DNA from: CAIXSC01 sp046349915
GTDB taxonomy: Bacteria; Planctomycetota; Planctomycetia; Pirellulales; Pirellulaceae
Reading direction: 5' to 3'
Length of the DNA stretch: 64,000 nucleotides
Assembly: GCA_046349915.1 (NCBI GenBank)
Contig: JAXMBL010000005.1
Location: 682,001-746,000, forward strand
Shown: positions 1 through 9,497 of the stretch, piece by piece
Layout: each line of letters opens with the position of its first letter
Position numbering within the stretch: position 1 is the first letter of the stretch
Program-made: the position numbers and the translations under genes
The notes under the pieces: generated by a model
What the model was told of the DNA's origin: nothing
Seen by the model: only the letters and a program-made list of their open reading frames with translations
The model's database searches: none

Positions 1-2624
1 ACTCGACGGATCGCCGTGCTCTGACCCGCATCGGGACAATCGAAGGCGCCAAAGATCGCCTCCGGCTCGCGACGTACTTTATGAGCGTAAATCATTCGGC
101 GTTGGTTCAGCGGCGTGAGCGTTTCCACGGGCTTGAAACCACTCAATCCGCCCCGCTTGTCGAACAAGTCAAAACCGCGTCCGTACATCGTCAGGTCCAA
201 CTTTCCGCTCACGGCCAGCATCGAATCTCGAATCGACTCGGCTTCCAATCGCCGCGAGGGATAACGCCACAGCAACCGCACATCGGCATCGATCTTGGAT
301 GCCTGTTGATAGTTGGCATTTACGGCGCCATCCATGCCGATCGCAGCCGTCGACGCTTGCCGATAGGTCTTCGACAATACGATCATCCGATGCATTCGCT
401 TCACGCCCCAGCTGCCTTGCATAAAGTCCCGTGCCAACCAGTCGAGCAGCTCCGGGTGAGATGGCTTTGCGCCCGAGCGTCCGAAGTCGCTCGGCGTATC
501 GACGAGCCCTTTCCCGAAATGCCCTTGCCAAATTCGATTCACCATCACCCGCGCCGTCAAAGGGTTCGCGGGATCGGCAATCCACTCCGCCAATGCTCGT
601 CGTCGTTCTTGCTCGGGAGTCTGATTCTCCAGCTTGAGCGTCCCGAGCGCACTGATCACAGCAGGTTCCACTCGCTCCTTCGGTTGCTCCGGATCGCCTC
701 GCGACAACAGATGAATCTCGTCGGGTGGACGAAATCCACCCGCGAACACCTTGAACGACTCGCCTCCCGCCTGAATCTTCGCGTCGAGCGTCGCGAGCTC
801 ACGCATCAACTCAGTCGCCGCGGCGGCTTCCGTAGGCGTCAGTCCTTGGACCGAGAACATTTCCGTCGGCGTATTCCCTGATTCATACTTACGCCGATCA
901 CTCGAGTCCGCGACCACTTGCCATTCGCCACTGGCGTCCGTCACTTCGATGACGTAAGTGGTCGCCAATCGATCCGAGTATTTCCCCTGCCGGTCGCGTC
1001 CCCAGACGACTCGATCAATCTCTCGTTCCGTAGAAAACTCGACGGCCACCCAACCGCCGCCCATCTGGTTCGACATCCAACTGCGCGAGTTGCCGTAAGC
1101 GCCGTCGTTGACGAACCGTAGTTCATGGGTGTTCGGCGCGACGTTACTGCCCGAGGCCGTCGGAGTCGCCCCCTGACTCGCGAGCGCCACGTTGTTGCCA
1201 GCCATATCGAATACTTCCAACTCGTCAATACATGGCTCGAGGTTGTTCGTGCTTTGGATCGTGAAGCGCACGCGTTTGGTCTTGACCGGCGGAAAGCGAT
1301 CCACGTTTTGGCGAGCGTTGACCATCGGTCGCGGATCGCCCGACTTCACGAGCGGTGCGAAGCGAGTCATTTGTTGTTCGATTTCGACTTTTCGCTTTTT
1401 GGCCGCCTCCGCCGCCTGGCGAGCCGCCTTCGCCTCGGGCGTCATGAGTTCGCGTTCGTCGTAGGTCACGCCCGCGACAAAACACTGAAACGAGTAATAA
1501 TCGCGGGCCGTGATCGGATCGAACTTGTGGTCGTGACACCGTGCACATCCGACGCTCAACCCAAGAAACGTCTGACCGATGTTGATCACGATTTCGTCGA
1601 GTGAATCTTGACGCGCGAGTCGCTTGGACGGTTCGTCGGCGCCAATCTGTCCTGGCAGCAAGACCGATGCGGTTACCAGAAATCCAGTCGCTGCATCTTC
1701 GCCCAGCGAGTCGCCGACTATCTGCTCGCGGATAAACCGATCGTAAGGCGTATCTCGGTTGAAGGCACGAATCACATAGTCGCGGTAGGGCCACGCGTTC
1801 GGACGTTCGGTGTTGACCTCAAACCCATGAGTGTCGGCGTAGCGGACAACATCGAGCCAGTGCTGGGCCCAGCGCTCGCCATATCGCTCGCTTTGGAGCA
1901 AACGTTCAACAATGCCCGCATAGACGGCTTCTCGCGGCGTGTTCGAGACTTGAGGCGAAGTGCCGCTGCCCGCTTCCAAAATCGGACGCCCTGCCGAGTC
2001 AATCTTGACGCCGGCATCCGCGAGTTGCGTTGTAAACGCTTGAACCTCCGCGAGTGTCGGCGGCAGACCGGTCAAATCAAACGTCACTCGCCGTAACCAA
2101 GTGAGTGGATCGGCTTCGTGCGACATCGTCAAACCGTTGGTCTTCAACTTCGCGCTGATGAAGTCGTCGATCGAGTGATCGCCGGGAGCAACAGCGAGCG
2201 GCTTGAAGCTCCAATGATCTCGCTTGTCTTCCAACTTGGCGAGGTCGACGCCATCGGGCCAAACCGCCCCTTCGGCGATCCACCTCCGTAGCACGTCAAT
2301 CTCCACGGGCGACAAAGGCTCACCCTCGGGCGGCATGCGTTCTTCTTTGGTGCTACTCGAAACCAGCTCAATGAGCGGACTTTCGTCGACCTTTTTGGGA
2401 ACAATGCTGGGACCGTACGCATCGCCTCCCTTGAATGCCGCCTCCTTGATGTCGAGTCGCAAGCCAGACTTCTGCTTGCTCGGCCCATGACATTCGTAAC
2501 AGCGTTTTTCGAAGAGAGGACGCACATCGCGTACAAAGTCGATTGGCTCGGCCCCGTGAGCCACGCCAACGACGATCACTGCGACCGCGAACACCACGGC
2601 TTTATACGCCCAACGACGGTTCAA
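1..2624 (-). CDS. PSD1-type planctomycete cytochrome c protein (DUF1549/DUF1553), 3' end outside window
   Basis: Read on the minus strand, a long open frame runs from 2624 off the left edge. The N-terminus is a signal peptide (LNRRWAYKAVVFAVAVIVVG...) followed by a cytochrome-c domain with heme motif CYECH, then a DUF1549 region containing a second heme motif, CARCH. A discoidin-like insert follows (VRFTIQSTNNLEPCIDELEV), then the DUF1553/PSD1 region (PLTARVMVNRIWQGHFGKGL). Such proteins are very numerous in Planctomycetota and are exported; their biochemical role is not established. The start is taken as TTG at 2624 because GAGGAG lies seven bases upstream and the signal peptide begins there; no ATG fits as well. 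The reading frame is intact as far as it can be followed. The gene is divergent from the small membrane protein at 2802. Confidence 0.9.
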   Translation of the reverse strand, partial: MNRRWAYKAVVFAVAVIVVGVAHGAEPIDFVRDVRPLFEKRCYECHGPSKQKSGLRLDIKEAAFKGGDAYGPSIVPKKVDESPLIELVSSSTKEERMPPEGEPLSPVEIDVLRRWIAEGAVWPDGVDLAKLEDKRDHWSFKPLAVAPGDHSIDDFISAKLKTNGLTMSHEADPLTWLRRVTFDLTGLPPTLAEVQAFTTQLADAGVKIDSAGRPILEAGSGTSPQVSNTPREAVYAGIVERLLQSERYGERWAQHWLDVVRYADTHGFEVNTERPNAWPYRDYVIRAFNRDTPYDRFIREQIVGDSLGEDAATGFLVTASVLLPGQIGADEPSKRLARQDSLDEIVINIGQTFLGLSVGCARCHDHKFDPITARDYYSFQCFVAGVTYDERELMTPEAKAARQAAEAAKKRKVEIEQQMTRFAPLVKSGDPRPMVNARQNVDRFPPVKTKRVRFTIQSTNNLEPCIDELEVFDMAGNNVALASQGATPTASGSNVAPNTHELRFVNDGAYGNSRSWMSNQMGGGWVAVEFSTEREIDRVVWGRDRQGKYSDRLATTYVIEVTDASGEWQVVADSSDRRKYESGNTPTEMFSVQGLTPTEAAAATELMRELATLDAKIQAGGESFKVFAGGFRPPDEIHLLSRGDPEQPKERVEPAVISALGTLKLENQTPEQERRRALAEWIADPANPLTARVMVNRIWQGHFGKGLVDTPSDFGRSGAKPSHPELLDWLARDFMQGSWGVKRMHRMIVLSKTYRQASTAAIGMDGAVNANYQQASKIDADVRLLWRYPSRRLEAESIRDSMLAVSGKLDLTMYGRGFDLFDKRGGLSGFKPVETLTPLNQRRMIYAHKVRREPEAIFGAFDCPDAGQSTAIRR

Positions 2625-2801
2625 AACGATACTCCTCAATTCTTGCCCGCTCGCCTCTTGGCTTCCACGGAACTGCACCAAGCTCTAGCTTAACTTAGGC
2701 AGCGGGGCGAGTAAAAACTAGTGCTTTGCCGCTGCTGGCTCGCTGAGTGATTCACGCCGTCGTTGATGTACAATCAAGGCTCAATCCGAAGGACGAGTCC
2801 G

Positions 2802-3188
2802 ATGCCGACCGCCAAAACCAGAACTGCTGATCCTCCACCACATTCGCAGACGAACTTGCTATTCACCAAACTCGTTTGGAGTTTAACCATTGGAATCTGC
2901 CTGTTGCCCTGGATCGCTGGTGCGCCCCGGTTGGTGAAAGGATTGCAAGCGTGGCACGCCGGTGGTGCGGATTCGACGGTGGAGTATCCGCCAAGTCGCT
3001 ACAAGGGGAATCCCACCGGTGGTTGGTCCGAGTCGGCGCGATCGGCTACTCAAGCCGGTCTTGGTTGGCTGGCGGTTGGCGTCGTAGCCACAACTGGACT
3101 TGTGTGGACCTATGTGGCCCAACGTCGGCGTGCGACAAAGGTTGAATCCTCCGACCCATCGAGTGCTCTATCTGACGCCAGCAAGTAA
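2802..3188 (+). CDS. Small membrane protein of unknown function
   Basis: A 128-residue protein with two hydrophobic segments, one near residues 20-45 (LVWSLTIGICLLPWIAGAP) and one near residues 92-112 (LGWLAVGVVATTGLVWTYV), separated by a polar loop rich in Gly, Ser and Tyr. The C-terminus is basic and then Ser/Asp-rich. The ATG at 2802 is preferred over an in-frame ATG at 2763 because AAGGA sits about eight bases before it. The last 21 bases overlap the 3' end of the convergent SHD1 gene. I recognise no family; the alternating hydrophobic/polar pattern supports a real inner-membrane protein. Confidence 0.6.
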   Translation: MPTAKTRTADPPPHSQTNLLFTKLVWSLTIGICLLPWIAGAPRLVKGLQAWHAGGADSTVEYPPSRYKGNPTGGWSESARSATQAGLGWLAVGVVATTGLVWTYVAQRRRATKVESSDPSSALSDASK

Positions 3189-5318
3189 CGCTACTGACTG
3201 CAAGAACAATGGGCTGCCGTCTTTACTCGCCAAAAACAGCAACTGGCTGCCGTCGCGCGAAAAGGCCAAGTCGTGAATGAGGGCTCCTTCCAATTCAGGA
3301 CAGCTCAATACGGAAGGGAATTTCTCGCGCCCCGTTTTCGCGTCGAAGATGATCGCTCCACCTACAGTAGGCGATGCCGCAAGCTCTCCATTTCCGTGGA
3401 AGACCAATCGCTTACAATCGCTCCGATCCTTGGTCGCAAACGTGACCGGCTTCTGCTCGAAATCGCCCGATGATAGCGCCTGAATCTGATACGACAGCGT
3501 CGGGTAGCCGGTATAGCTGAGATAACAGACTCGTTCGCCGTTCGCCGACATCGCCAATCGCTGCCCATTTGTTCCCGCGTTCTCGAACTGTTGATCTAAC
3601 GCGAGCTGAACCCCTTCGATTCGAAAACGATTCAACACGTCGATATGTTCGACGTTTAGTCTGGGAACAAGGCGGCCAGTGGCGTCGAATTCTTCATCCG
3701 GTCCTGACTTGAATGCTGCGTGGAAGCCCGCCAACACGTAGTTGCCCGAGGGATGCATGCGCAGCCACATGCCGTATGCTTCCTCCGGCTCATGGATTTT
3801 ATCAGTCTCGAGGTCGACGACCACAATGCGTTGATTCTCGGCCGGGTTCTTGCGTACATGATCAGCCACCTGCTCGACCGATACAACACAGAGTGGTCGA
3901 GTTGGATGAGGGGCCAGATCGTTGATTCGCTTGTATTTCCACAGCTCGATTTTCTTCTTGGAACTCAACGTTGCTCGATCCAAGAGATGAATCTCCTTCT
4001 CCGTCGCCGCCACCCAGTACTTCTCATGTAAACGAAAAAGCCGAAAGCTGTCCGATAACGTGACGACTTTCGTCATTGGTTGGCCGCGATTGTCCAGCGG
4101 AACGATCTTGCGACCGTCACGGATAAAGAATGGCCGACCCTCGGACGGTGATATGAATTCCGCATCCTCGTTGGCCAAAACCAACGCACCTGCCGGCGCC
4201 TCACCGATTCTTCCATTTTTTGCCAACGATTCGGCGTAAGCGCGATCCCGATCTTCCAGCAGTGGCAGGGGAATACTGCGAGTTTGTCCTTCGGTGGTGA
4301 GAATCTTCACGGCAGGCGGTTCCAGCGCCAGGAATCGGCCTCGCCAACTGATCTTGCCGCCTCGCATCGTCCACACTCGTTCTTCCCCCAATGGCTTTAG
4401 CATCTCAGGCGGTTTGGGCGCTGTTGGCATAGGCGACACGCTCGGAGTCGGGAGCGCAGGAGATGTTGGAGGCGGAGGAGGCGGCGGCGTCACCACCTGG
4501 CCAGGCCGAGGTCGATTCGAGTTGGCAACCTTCGGAGGCGAGTTGTCTCGGGGCGGCGTCTTCGGTCGGTTCGCCATGGGTGGCGTCATCGGCGATCGGC
4601 CGGGTGTGGGCGCCGCTGCCGGCTTGGCAATCGCCTGCGCGTCGTCGACAGGCGCAAACGGTTTACCGTCCAAGATGGTGATTGCATCTCGCACTGATCC
4701 TCGTACGCCTTCGGCGAACAATGCGAAGGGAACTCGATACAGCAACCCATCCGCGTCAGCGAGATGAATCACATTCCCCTCATGCCCCACGACCTTCGCC
4801 GAGGGCAGGACGCCGCCGCGAATCGTGTGCAACATTTTGCAGTCGGAGCGAGGCGCAGGATCGGTAGTCGCTTGGGGAGGAAACGGATCGGGCATCGAAA
4901 AGTGAGCTCGAATCAAGGCCAGATCGTTCTCATGGAACAATTCGAAAGGAATCGCTCGTTCGACGTTCCCCACTTCGATTCGGATCTTATCGCCTTCCAC
5001 TCCCAAACATCGTCCTTCGATCAAGCCGCCCAGGCCACGCGAGTTCCACGTGCGTGATTCAGTAGGCGGGCCTTTCGACCGGTAATTCAGCGCCTTCTGA
5101 TGGGCAGCCTCGTCTTTCGGTAGCTTGTTGGGGCTTTTGGCATTCAAAGCCTTCGAGTCGCCCGCCCCTGTCGGAGGAATGCGATTCACAGAATCTGCGA
5201 CCGGTTTATCGGTCTGCCCAAACCCCGAGTGCAACTGCCCAAGGAAAACCCCGACGAAAGCGACGAGAATCCCATACCTCGACCACCGCTGAATTCCGGC
5301 CCAATGATGAAGTGACAT
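3168..5318 (-). CDS. Exported SHD1-domain protein with C-terminal propeller-like region
   Basis: About 716 residues when started at the ATG at 5318. The N-terminus is a signal peptide (residues about 12-32). Three SHD1-like repeats follow, of the RxWx(S/M)R...G...K...PL pattern: RTWNSRGLGG..., KMLHTIRGG... and RVWTMRGGK.... A proline-rich linker (around the PPPPPPPTSPALPTPS stretch) separates the second and third. The C-terminal half contains WD40-like strands (RLHEKYWVAATEKEIHLLD, LRMHPSGNYVLAGF) without strict GH/WD signatures. SHD1 is common in secreted planctomycete proteins and is thought to bind other proteins. The open frame extends upstream through a heptamer array and would add a repetitive VIGHWSL leader; I reject that leader because a 7-bp repeat reads that way in every frame. 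Confidence 0.75.
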   Translation of the reverse strand: MSLHHWAGIQRWSRYGILVAFVGVFLGQLHSGFGQTDKPVADSVNRIPPTGAGDSKALNAKSPNKLPKDEAAHQKALNYRSKGPPTESRTWNSRGLGGLIEGRCLGVEGDKIRIEVGNVERAIPFELFHENDLALIRAHFSMPDPFPPQATTDPAPRSDCKMLHTIRGGVLPSAKVVGHEGNVIHLADADGLLYRVPFALFAEGVRGSVRDAITILDGKPFAPVDDAQAIAKPAAAPTPGRSPMTPPMANRPKTPPRDNSPPKVANSNRPRPGQVVTPPPPPPPTSPALPTPSVSPMPTAPKPPEMLKPLGEERVWTMRGGKISWRGRFLALEPPAVKILTTEGQTRSIPLPLLEDRDRAYAESLAKNGRIGEAPAGALVLANEDAEFISPSEGRPFFIRDGRKIVPLDNRGQPMTKVVTLSDSFRLFRLHEKYWVAATEKEIHLLDRATLSSKKKIELWKYKRINDLAPHPTRPLCVVSVEQVADHVRKNPAENQRIVVVDLETDKIHEPEEAYGMWLRMHPSGNYVLAGFHAAFKSGPDEEFDATGRLVPRLNVEHIDVLNRFRIEGVQLALDQQFENAGTNGQRLAMSANGERVCYLSYTGYPTLSYQIQALSSGDFEQKPVTFATKDRSDCKRLVFHGNGELAASPTVGGAIIFDAKTGREKFPSVLSCPELEGALIHDLAFSRDGSQLLFLASKDGSPLFLQSVALLAGVR

Positions 5319-5454
5319 GCGAGGCAACTTCCATGGAGAAGAGAGCAAACAAATGCAAGCGTGACCCCAGAGATTACCATAGGCCAGTCGCCAAAGCACT
5401 GAGCGAAGCAGCCCGATCCCCCCCACGCACCCAAAAACGCCCGCGCCCCGCCCC

Positions 5455-5628
5455 CCAATGACCAATGACCAATGACCAATGACCAATGACCAATGACCAA
5501 TGACCAATGACCAATGACCAATGACCAATGACCAATGACCAATGACCAATGACCAATGACCAATGACCAATGACCAATGACCAATGACCAATGACCAATG
5601 ACCAATGACCAATGACCAATGACCAATG
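5455..5628. repeat. Tandem array of the 7-bp unit CCAATGA, about 25 copies
   Basis: 174 bases of essentially perfect CCAATGA repeats (TCATTGG on the other strand). The array lies between the divergent SHD1 gene (start 5318) and the dehydrogenase gene (start about 5743), and abuts a dispersed hairpin element. A 7-bp unit is open in all frames of one strand and so creates false VIGHWSL open frames. Confidence 0.97.
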
Positions 5629-5677
5629 CTCGCGGGGTTACGGTTTTTGCCGCTTTGCCGGAGGCAAAGGCAACTTT
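5628..5677 (+). repeat. Copy of dispersed hairpin element R1
   Basis: Begins GCTCGCGGGG and contains the stem CTTTGCCGGAGGCAAAG followed by GCAACT. Related copies lie at 13321-13410, 13571-13660, 13867-13918, about 40919-40967, 41038-41089 and 45419-45470, and inverted at 48103-48149 and 56205-56250. The core is a GC-rich box, then a short palindrome, then GGCAACTGTC. No coding capacity. Confidence 0.8.
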
Positions 5678-5742
5678 CTCCCAGGCGAAACGCTAAGATT
5701 GGAGTTCCATTTCACTTCACCTCCAGAGCGGGAAGCGGTTCA

Positions 5743-8700
5743 ATGCAGGCGGACGTTTCACGATTCCATGTGCGGCATCTCTTCGACAACTTTGGCGATT
5801 ATCTCTCGCGTGCGTCGGCGCACCTGCCAGCGGCGCTGTCGCTGCTTGTGTTGAGTGTCACCTGGGGTTCGCTCGGCGTTTCACCGCCGACCGCCAGGGG
5901 CGACGTCAAGGCGCAGTCTCCTCGCCCCGCATGGACGACTTCGAAACTTCGCGGTCAACCAGTGCCGCCGGAACCGTATCGCATCGAGTCGAAGTTTCCG
6001 AAGCTCAAGTTTCAGAAGCCGACCAGCGTCGAACAATTGCCTGGCACTCAACGCTTGTTGGTGACCGAGATGGGCGGCCGAGTCTACACAATCCCCCGCG
6101 ACTCGCAGGTGACCACACCGGACTTGGCGTTCGATCTGGTCACGCTGTTGCCTGCCGATGCGCCTCGCAAATCGGTATCCCTGTTCGACGCGGAACCTCA
6201 TCCGCGGTTTGCTCAAAATCATCAGATCTTTCTGTGCTACGTCCATCCTGGCGATGGCGGACACACTCGAGTTTCCCGGTTTACGCTCGACGCCTCCCAA
6301 CCGCCTCGCCTCGTAAGCGGCAGCGAGCAAGTGATCATCACCTGGCCTTCCGGTGGACATAACGCGGGCTGTCTCGAGTTTGGTAAGGATGGTTATCTCT
6401 ACGCATCGACGGGCGACGGCTCAGGCCCCAATCCGCCCGATGGACTAACCACGGGCCAAACGGTCACCGACTTGCTGGGCGCGGTGCTGCGCATTGACGT
6501 GGATCATGCGAGTAACGGTCGACAGTATTCGGTTCCGGCCGATAACCCGTTCGTCGAACTCGCGGGCGCTCGGCCTGAGATTTGGTCGTATGGATTGCGC
6601 AATCCGTTCAAGCTTGGCGTTGATCCCAAGACGGGTGATGTCTTCGTCGCCGACAATGGCTGGGAAACCTGGGAGATGATTCACAAACTGTCGCGCGGGA
6701 GCAACTGCGGTTGGCCCGTGATGGAAGGGCGTGTTGCGTTGCGGTCCGAGGTGGCAGTCGGCCCCACACCCATCGTACCGCCGGTGAAGGACCATCCTCA
6801 CACAGAAGCCAACTCGGTGATTGGCGGACCCGTGTACCGCGGCTCGAAGTTGCCCCAGCTCGATGGCGCCTTCGTCTATGGCGACTACATCACCGGAACG
6901 CTGTGGGCGATTCGTCCTGACCGCGAAGGCTCATACACATGCGACACGCTCCTCGACACCGACCTGCGCATCGTGGGGTTCACACAGACGACCGATGGCG
7001 AACTGTTGGTGCTCGATTATGACTTCACCGGCCAGATCTACGAACTGTTGCCTTCGAATGTCGAAGATCTCTCGGCCAGCTTCCCGCGTCGATTAAGCGA
7101 GACGGGGCTTTTTGCGTCGGTCGAACGACTTGAACCCGCTCCGGGCGTCGTGCCTTACTCGGTGCGAGCCGCTCGATGGGACGATGGCGCATCGGCCAAA
7201 CGCTGGATCGCCATTCCCGGCGACGCCACCGTTCGTCTTGCATCTGTTCCTGACGGCGAACCCTCATTCCCCGAAGGCACCGTGCTGGTCAAGCATCTCG
7301 AATGGCCCGTTGGCGCAGGACAACCTCCCATCCGGCTCGAAACGCAATTGTTGCATCTCGAGCGAGGCGTGTGGCGACCGTACAGTTATCTGTGGGACGA
7401 GTTGAATCGCGACGCGACGCTGGTCGACTCGACGGGCGCCGCTCGCACTCTACCGGCAATACCAGCCGCCAACGGCGTGGCGGCGATCCCCGAACGCACA
7501 TGGCATGTCAACGCGACCAACGAATGCAAACTGTGCCACAACGCTGGGCCTAAGTTTGTCCTCGGGTTCACACTCACGCAGCTCGATCGACCCGACGGCG
7601 AATCGGCGGCGGGTTCCAACTCGTCGAGCCAGCTTGCGCGGCTGACCAGCCAACGAGTGATCGCGGGCGCCGAACCGCTTGCGGCCAGCGATCCGGCTCG
7701 CTTGGTTGATCCGCATGACGCCTCTCAATCGTTGGACGATCGAGCTCGTTCCTATCTGCATGCCAATTGCGCGATGTGCCATCATCCGGGCGGGAACGCG
7801 ATCGTGTCGTTTTATCTCAGGCGCGATCTTCCCTTCGACAAATTGAACACCAACAAGGGAACCGGCATCGGTACGTTTGGGGTGCGTGATGCCAAGTTGA
7901 TTGTTCCTGGCGATCCCTACCGCAGCGTCTTGATGTATCGCATGTCCAAGTTAGGTTACGCTCGCATGCCTTATATTGGTTCGCGAGTGGTCGATGGCCA
8001 GGGAGTGGCGCTCGTCGAACAGTGGATTCGTAGCTTGCCGCATGAGGCTTCGCAAAAGTTGTCGGACCCTGCCACGGCAAGTTCACCGACAGCCATGTCG
8101 CTCGCCGGACTTGCGGAAGCGGGCAAGTCGGCGGCAAGTGCGAGTGGAGATCGCGAACAGGCGATCGCTGAGTTGGTGAAGACGACCGAGGGCTCGCTGG
8201 CGCTGATCGCCCTGCTCCATCGACGTTCACTGACGCCCTCCGATGCAGAGAAGGCGATCGCTGTGGGGAGTGCGGCGCCGAGCGACATTCGAGGCTTGTT
8301 TGAGACGTTTGTGCCGGAGGGGAAGCGTCGAGCAACATTAGGAGCGAACTTTGATCCGCGATTGGTGCTCGACCGAACCGGCGATCGCGAGCGTGGCAAG
8401 CTGATTTTCTTTAGCGATGGCGCTCGCTGCCGCAACTGTCACGAGCTGGATGATCGCGAGAAATCACTGGGACCGACTTTGCGTGAGATTGTTAAGAAGT
8501 ATCCGAAGGCCGACGAATTGTTGCGGCATGTGGTTCAACCGTCGCTGAAGATCGACGAACCGTTCGCGGCCTACACGGTGGTGGTGGACGATGGTCGAGT
8601 GTTGACGGGCTTGGCGATCGAGCAAACGGACAAGCAGGTCGTATTGAAGACGGCCGAACGGCAGTTGGTGCGAATCCCTCGCGACTCGATCGAAGAGATG

Positions 8701-8802
8701 CGACGAGGCGAAAAGTCGTTGATGCCCGACCGAGTGCTCGGCGACCTGACGGCTCAAGAAGCCGCCGATTTGTTCGCCTACCTGCGCTCGATCGGCCAGT
8801 AG
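5743..8802 (+). CDS. Glucose/sorbosone dehydrogenase-like protein fused to cytochrome c and heme-binding domains
   Basis: About 1019 residues. After a hydrophobic export segment (AALSLLVLSVTWGSLGV) comes a six-bladed GSDH-type domain (RLLVTEMGGRVYTIPRD, GYLYASTGDGSG, GLRNPFKLGVDPKTGDVFVA). Next come cytochrome motifs CKLCH and CAMCH. The C-terminal planctomycete heme-binding domain has CRNCH and the LGPTLREIVKKYP...RIPRDSIEEM pattern. By family this is a periplasmic PQQ- or sugar-dehydrogenase-like oxidoreductase passing electrons to its own c-type hemes; the substrate is unknown. The frame opens at 5626 inside repeat DNA. I prefer the ATG at 5743, which has a weak GGGAAG upstream and directly precedes the export segment, but the start is uncertain. 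A hairpin begins immediately after the stop codon. Confidence 0.88.
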   Translation: MQADVSRFHVRHLFDNFGDYLSRASAHLPAALSLLVLSVTWGSLGVSPPTARGDVKAQSPRPAWTTSKLRGQPVPPEPYRIESKFPKLKFQKPTSVEQLPGTQRLLVTEMGGRVYTIPRDSQVTTPDLAFDLVTLLPADAPRKSVSLFDAEPHPRFAQNHQIFLCYVHPGDGGHTRVSRFTLDASQPPRLVSGSEQVIITWPSGGHNAGCLEFGKDGYLYASTGDGSGPNPPDGLTTGQTVTDLLGAVLRIDVDHASNGRQYSVPADNPFVELAGARPEIWSYGLRNPFKLGVDPKTGDVFVADNGWETWEMIHKLSRGSNCGWPVMEGRVALRSEVAVGPTPIVPPVKDHPHTEANSVIGGPVYRGSKLPQLDGAFVYGDYITGTLWAIRPDREGSYTCDTLLDTDLRIVGFTQTTDGELLVLDYDFTGQIYELLPSNVEDLSASFPRRLSETGLFASVERLEPAPGVVPYSVRAARWDDGASAKRWIAIPGDATVRLASVPDGEPSFPEGTVLVKHLEWPVGAGQPPIRLETQLLHLERGVWRPYSYLWDELNRDATLVDSTGAARTLPAIPAANGVAAIPERTWHVNATNECKLCHNAGPKFVLGFTLTQLDRPDGESAAGSNSSSQLARLTSQRVIAGAEPLAASDPARLVDPHDASQSLDDRARSYLHANCAMCHHPGGNAIVSFYLRRDLPFDKLNTNKGTGIGTFGVRDAKLIVPGDPYRSVLMYRMSKLGYARMPYIGSRVVDGQGVALVEQWIRSLPHEASQKLSDPATASSPTAMSLAGLAEAGKSAASASGDREQAIAELVKTTEGSLALIALLHRRSLTPSDAEKAIAVGSAAPSDIRGLFETFVPEGKRRATLGANFDPRLVLDRTGDRERGKLIFFSDGARCRNCHELDDREKSLGPTLREIVKKYPKADELLRHVVQPSLKIDEPFAAYTVVVDDGRVLTGLAIEQTDKQVVLKTAERQLVRIPRDSIEEMRRGEKSLMPDRVLGDLTAQEAADLFAYLRSIGQ

Positions 8803-8878
8803 CGGAATTCGCAAGAATTCCGACCGTGCCCGCGTGAAGAAGTCGGAACTCGCCGTAGCGGAATTCGCAAGAATTCCG
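8803..8878. repeat. Two direct copies of an EcoRI-like hairpin element, possible terminator
   Basis: Hairpins CGGAATTC-GCAA-GAATTCCG occur at 8803-8822, starting at the first base after the dehydrogenase stop, and at 8859-8878. A related inverted version (CGGAACTC-TTGC-GAGTTCCG) is at 9012-9031, just past the 3' end of the convergent DUF1844 gene. The GNRA-type loop and the position between convergent genes suggest a role in transcript ends, but there is no T tract. Confidence 0.6.
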
Positions 8879-9042
8879 ACCGTTACCCCGGCAAAAAAGC
8901 CGCAAAGAAAAAACGCAACTCGTCGACCAACAGACCTGCGGGATTCGCCTGAATGCCGACTGGCTCGCGGGAAGAACTCGGATACCGTCGGCGTTAGTAC
9001 GCCGATCTGGAATCGGAACTCTTGCGAGTTCCGCTACAGAGC

Positions 9043-9402
9043 TTACTGACCCGGCGTTTTCTTCTGCACGGACACGAAGGCCATGCGCAGATCGGACAGC
9101 ACATGGTCCAAGAACGCCGACTCTTCGGACGTCAGATTACCCTTGCACTTCTCTTCCAGAATGCTCAGCGTGTCGATGTAGTGGCGAGCGAAATTGAGGC
9201 GCACGACCGGCTTCTTCTGCATGGGATCGGGATGAAGCCCTAGGAAGACCATGGCTTGGCTGGCAAGCATTTCGATCAACGTGACCAAGGACGCGGGCGG
9301 AAGCTTCGCCCGAGTCAACTCGTCCTCGCTCACACCCATCCCCGAATTGCCTTCGTCTGACTGGTTCGCCGTCACCTGATCGTTCTCCAATTGTCCCGAC
9401 AC
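9043..9402 (-). CDS. DUF1844 family protein
   Basis: A 119-residue protein whose second half matches the DUF1844 pattern: LPPASLVTLIEMLASQAMVFLGLHPDP, RLNFARHYIDTLSILEEKCKGNLTSEE, then a short helix ending VLSDLRMAFVSVQ. The first 30 residues are acidic and low-complexity. DUF1844 proteins are small, soluble and common in planctomycetes and deltaproteobacteria, often next to housekeeping genes; the function is unknown. It is the last gene of a probable kdsB-pyrG-DUF1844 group, 95 bases after pyrG. The gap carries a palindromic repeat, so co-transcription is likely but not certain. Confidence 0.85.
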   Translation of the reverse strand: MSGQLENDQVTANQSDEGNSGMGVSEDELTRAKLPPASLVTLIEMLASQAMVFLGLHPDPMQKKPVVRLNFARHYIDTLSILEEKCKGNLTSEESAFLDHVLSDLRMAFVSVQKKTPGQ

Positions 9403-9450
9403 CCCTGAACTGCTCGTCCCAATTTCGTCGCAAAATCAATCTCTCACGTA

Positions 9451-9471
9451 CGACGGACTTCCAGTCCGTCG
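9451..9471. repeat. Dispersed palindrome R5 (CGACGGACT-nnn-AGTCCGTCG)
   Basis: Perfect nine-base arms around a three-base loop. The same palindrome occurs at 21897-21917 and 37514-37534, each in an intergenic gap with GTAC or GTA next to it. It is probably a REP-like element; the transcript would fold into a strong hairpin. Confidence 0.8.
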
Positions 9472-9497
9472 CACAAAGCGCCGCCTCCAATTCACTC

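Noticed and set aside
5186..5626. Three minus-strand open frames starting with VIGHWSL repeats
   Set aside because: They are translations of the 7-bp array, which is open in all frames of one strand; only the SHD1 gene from 5318 is supported.
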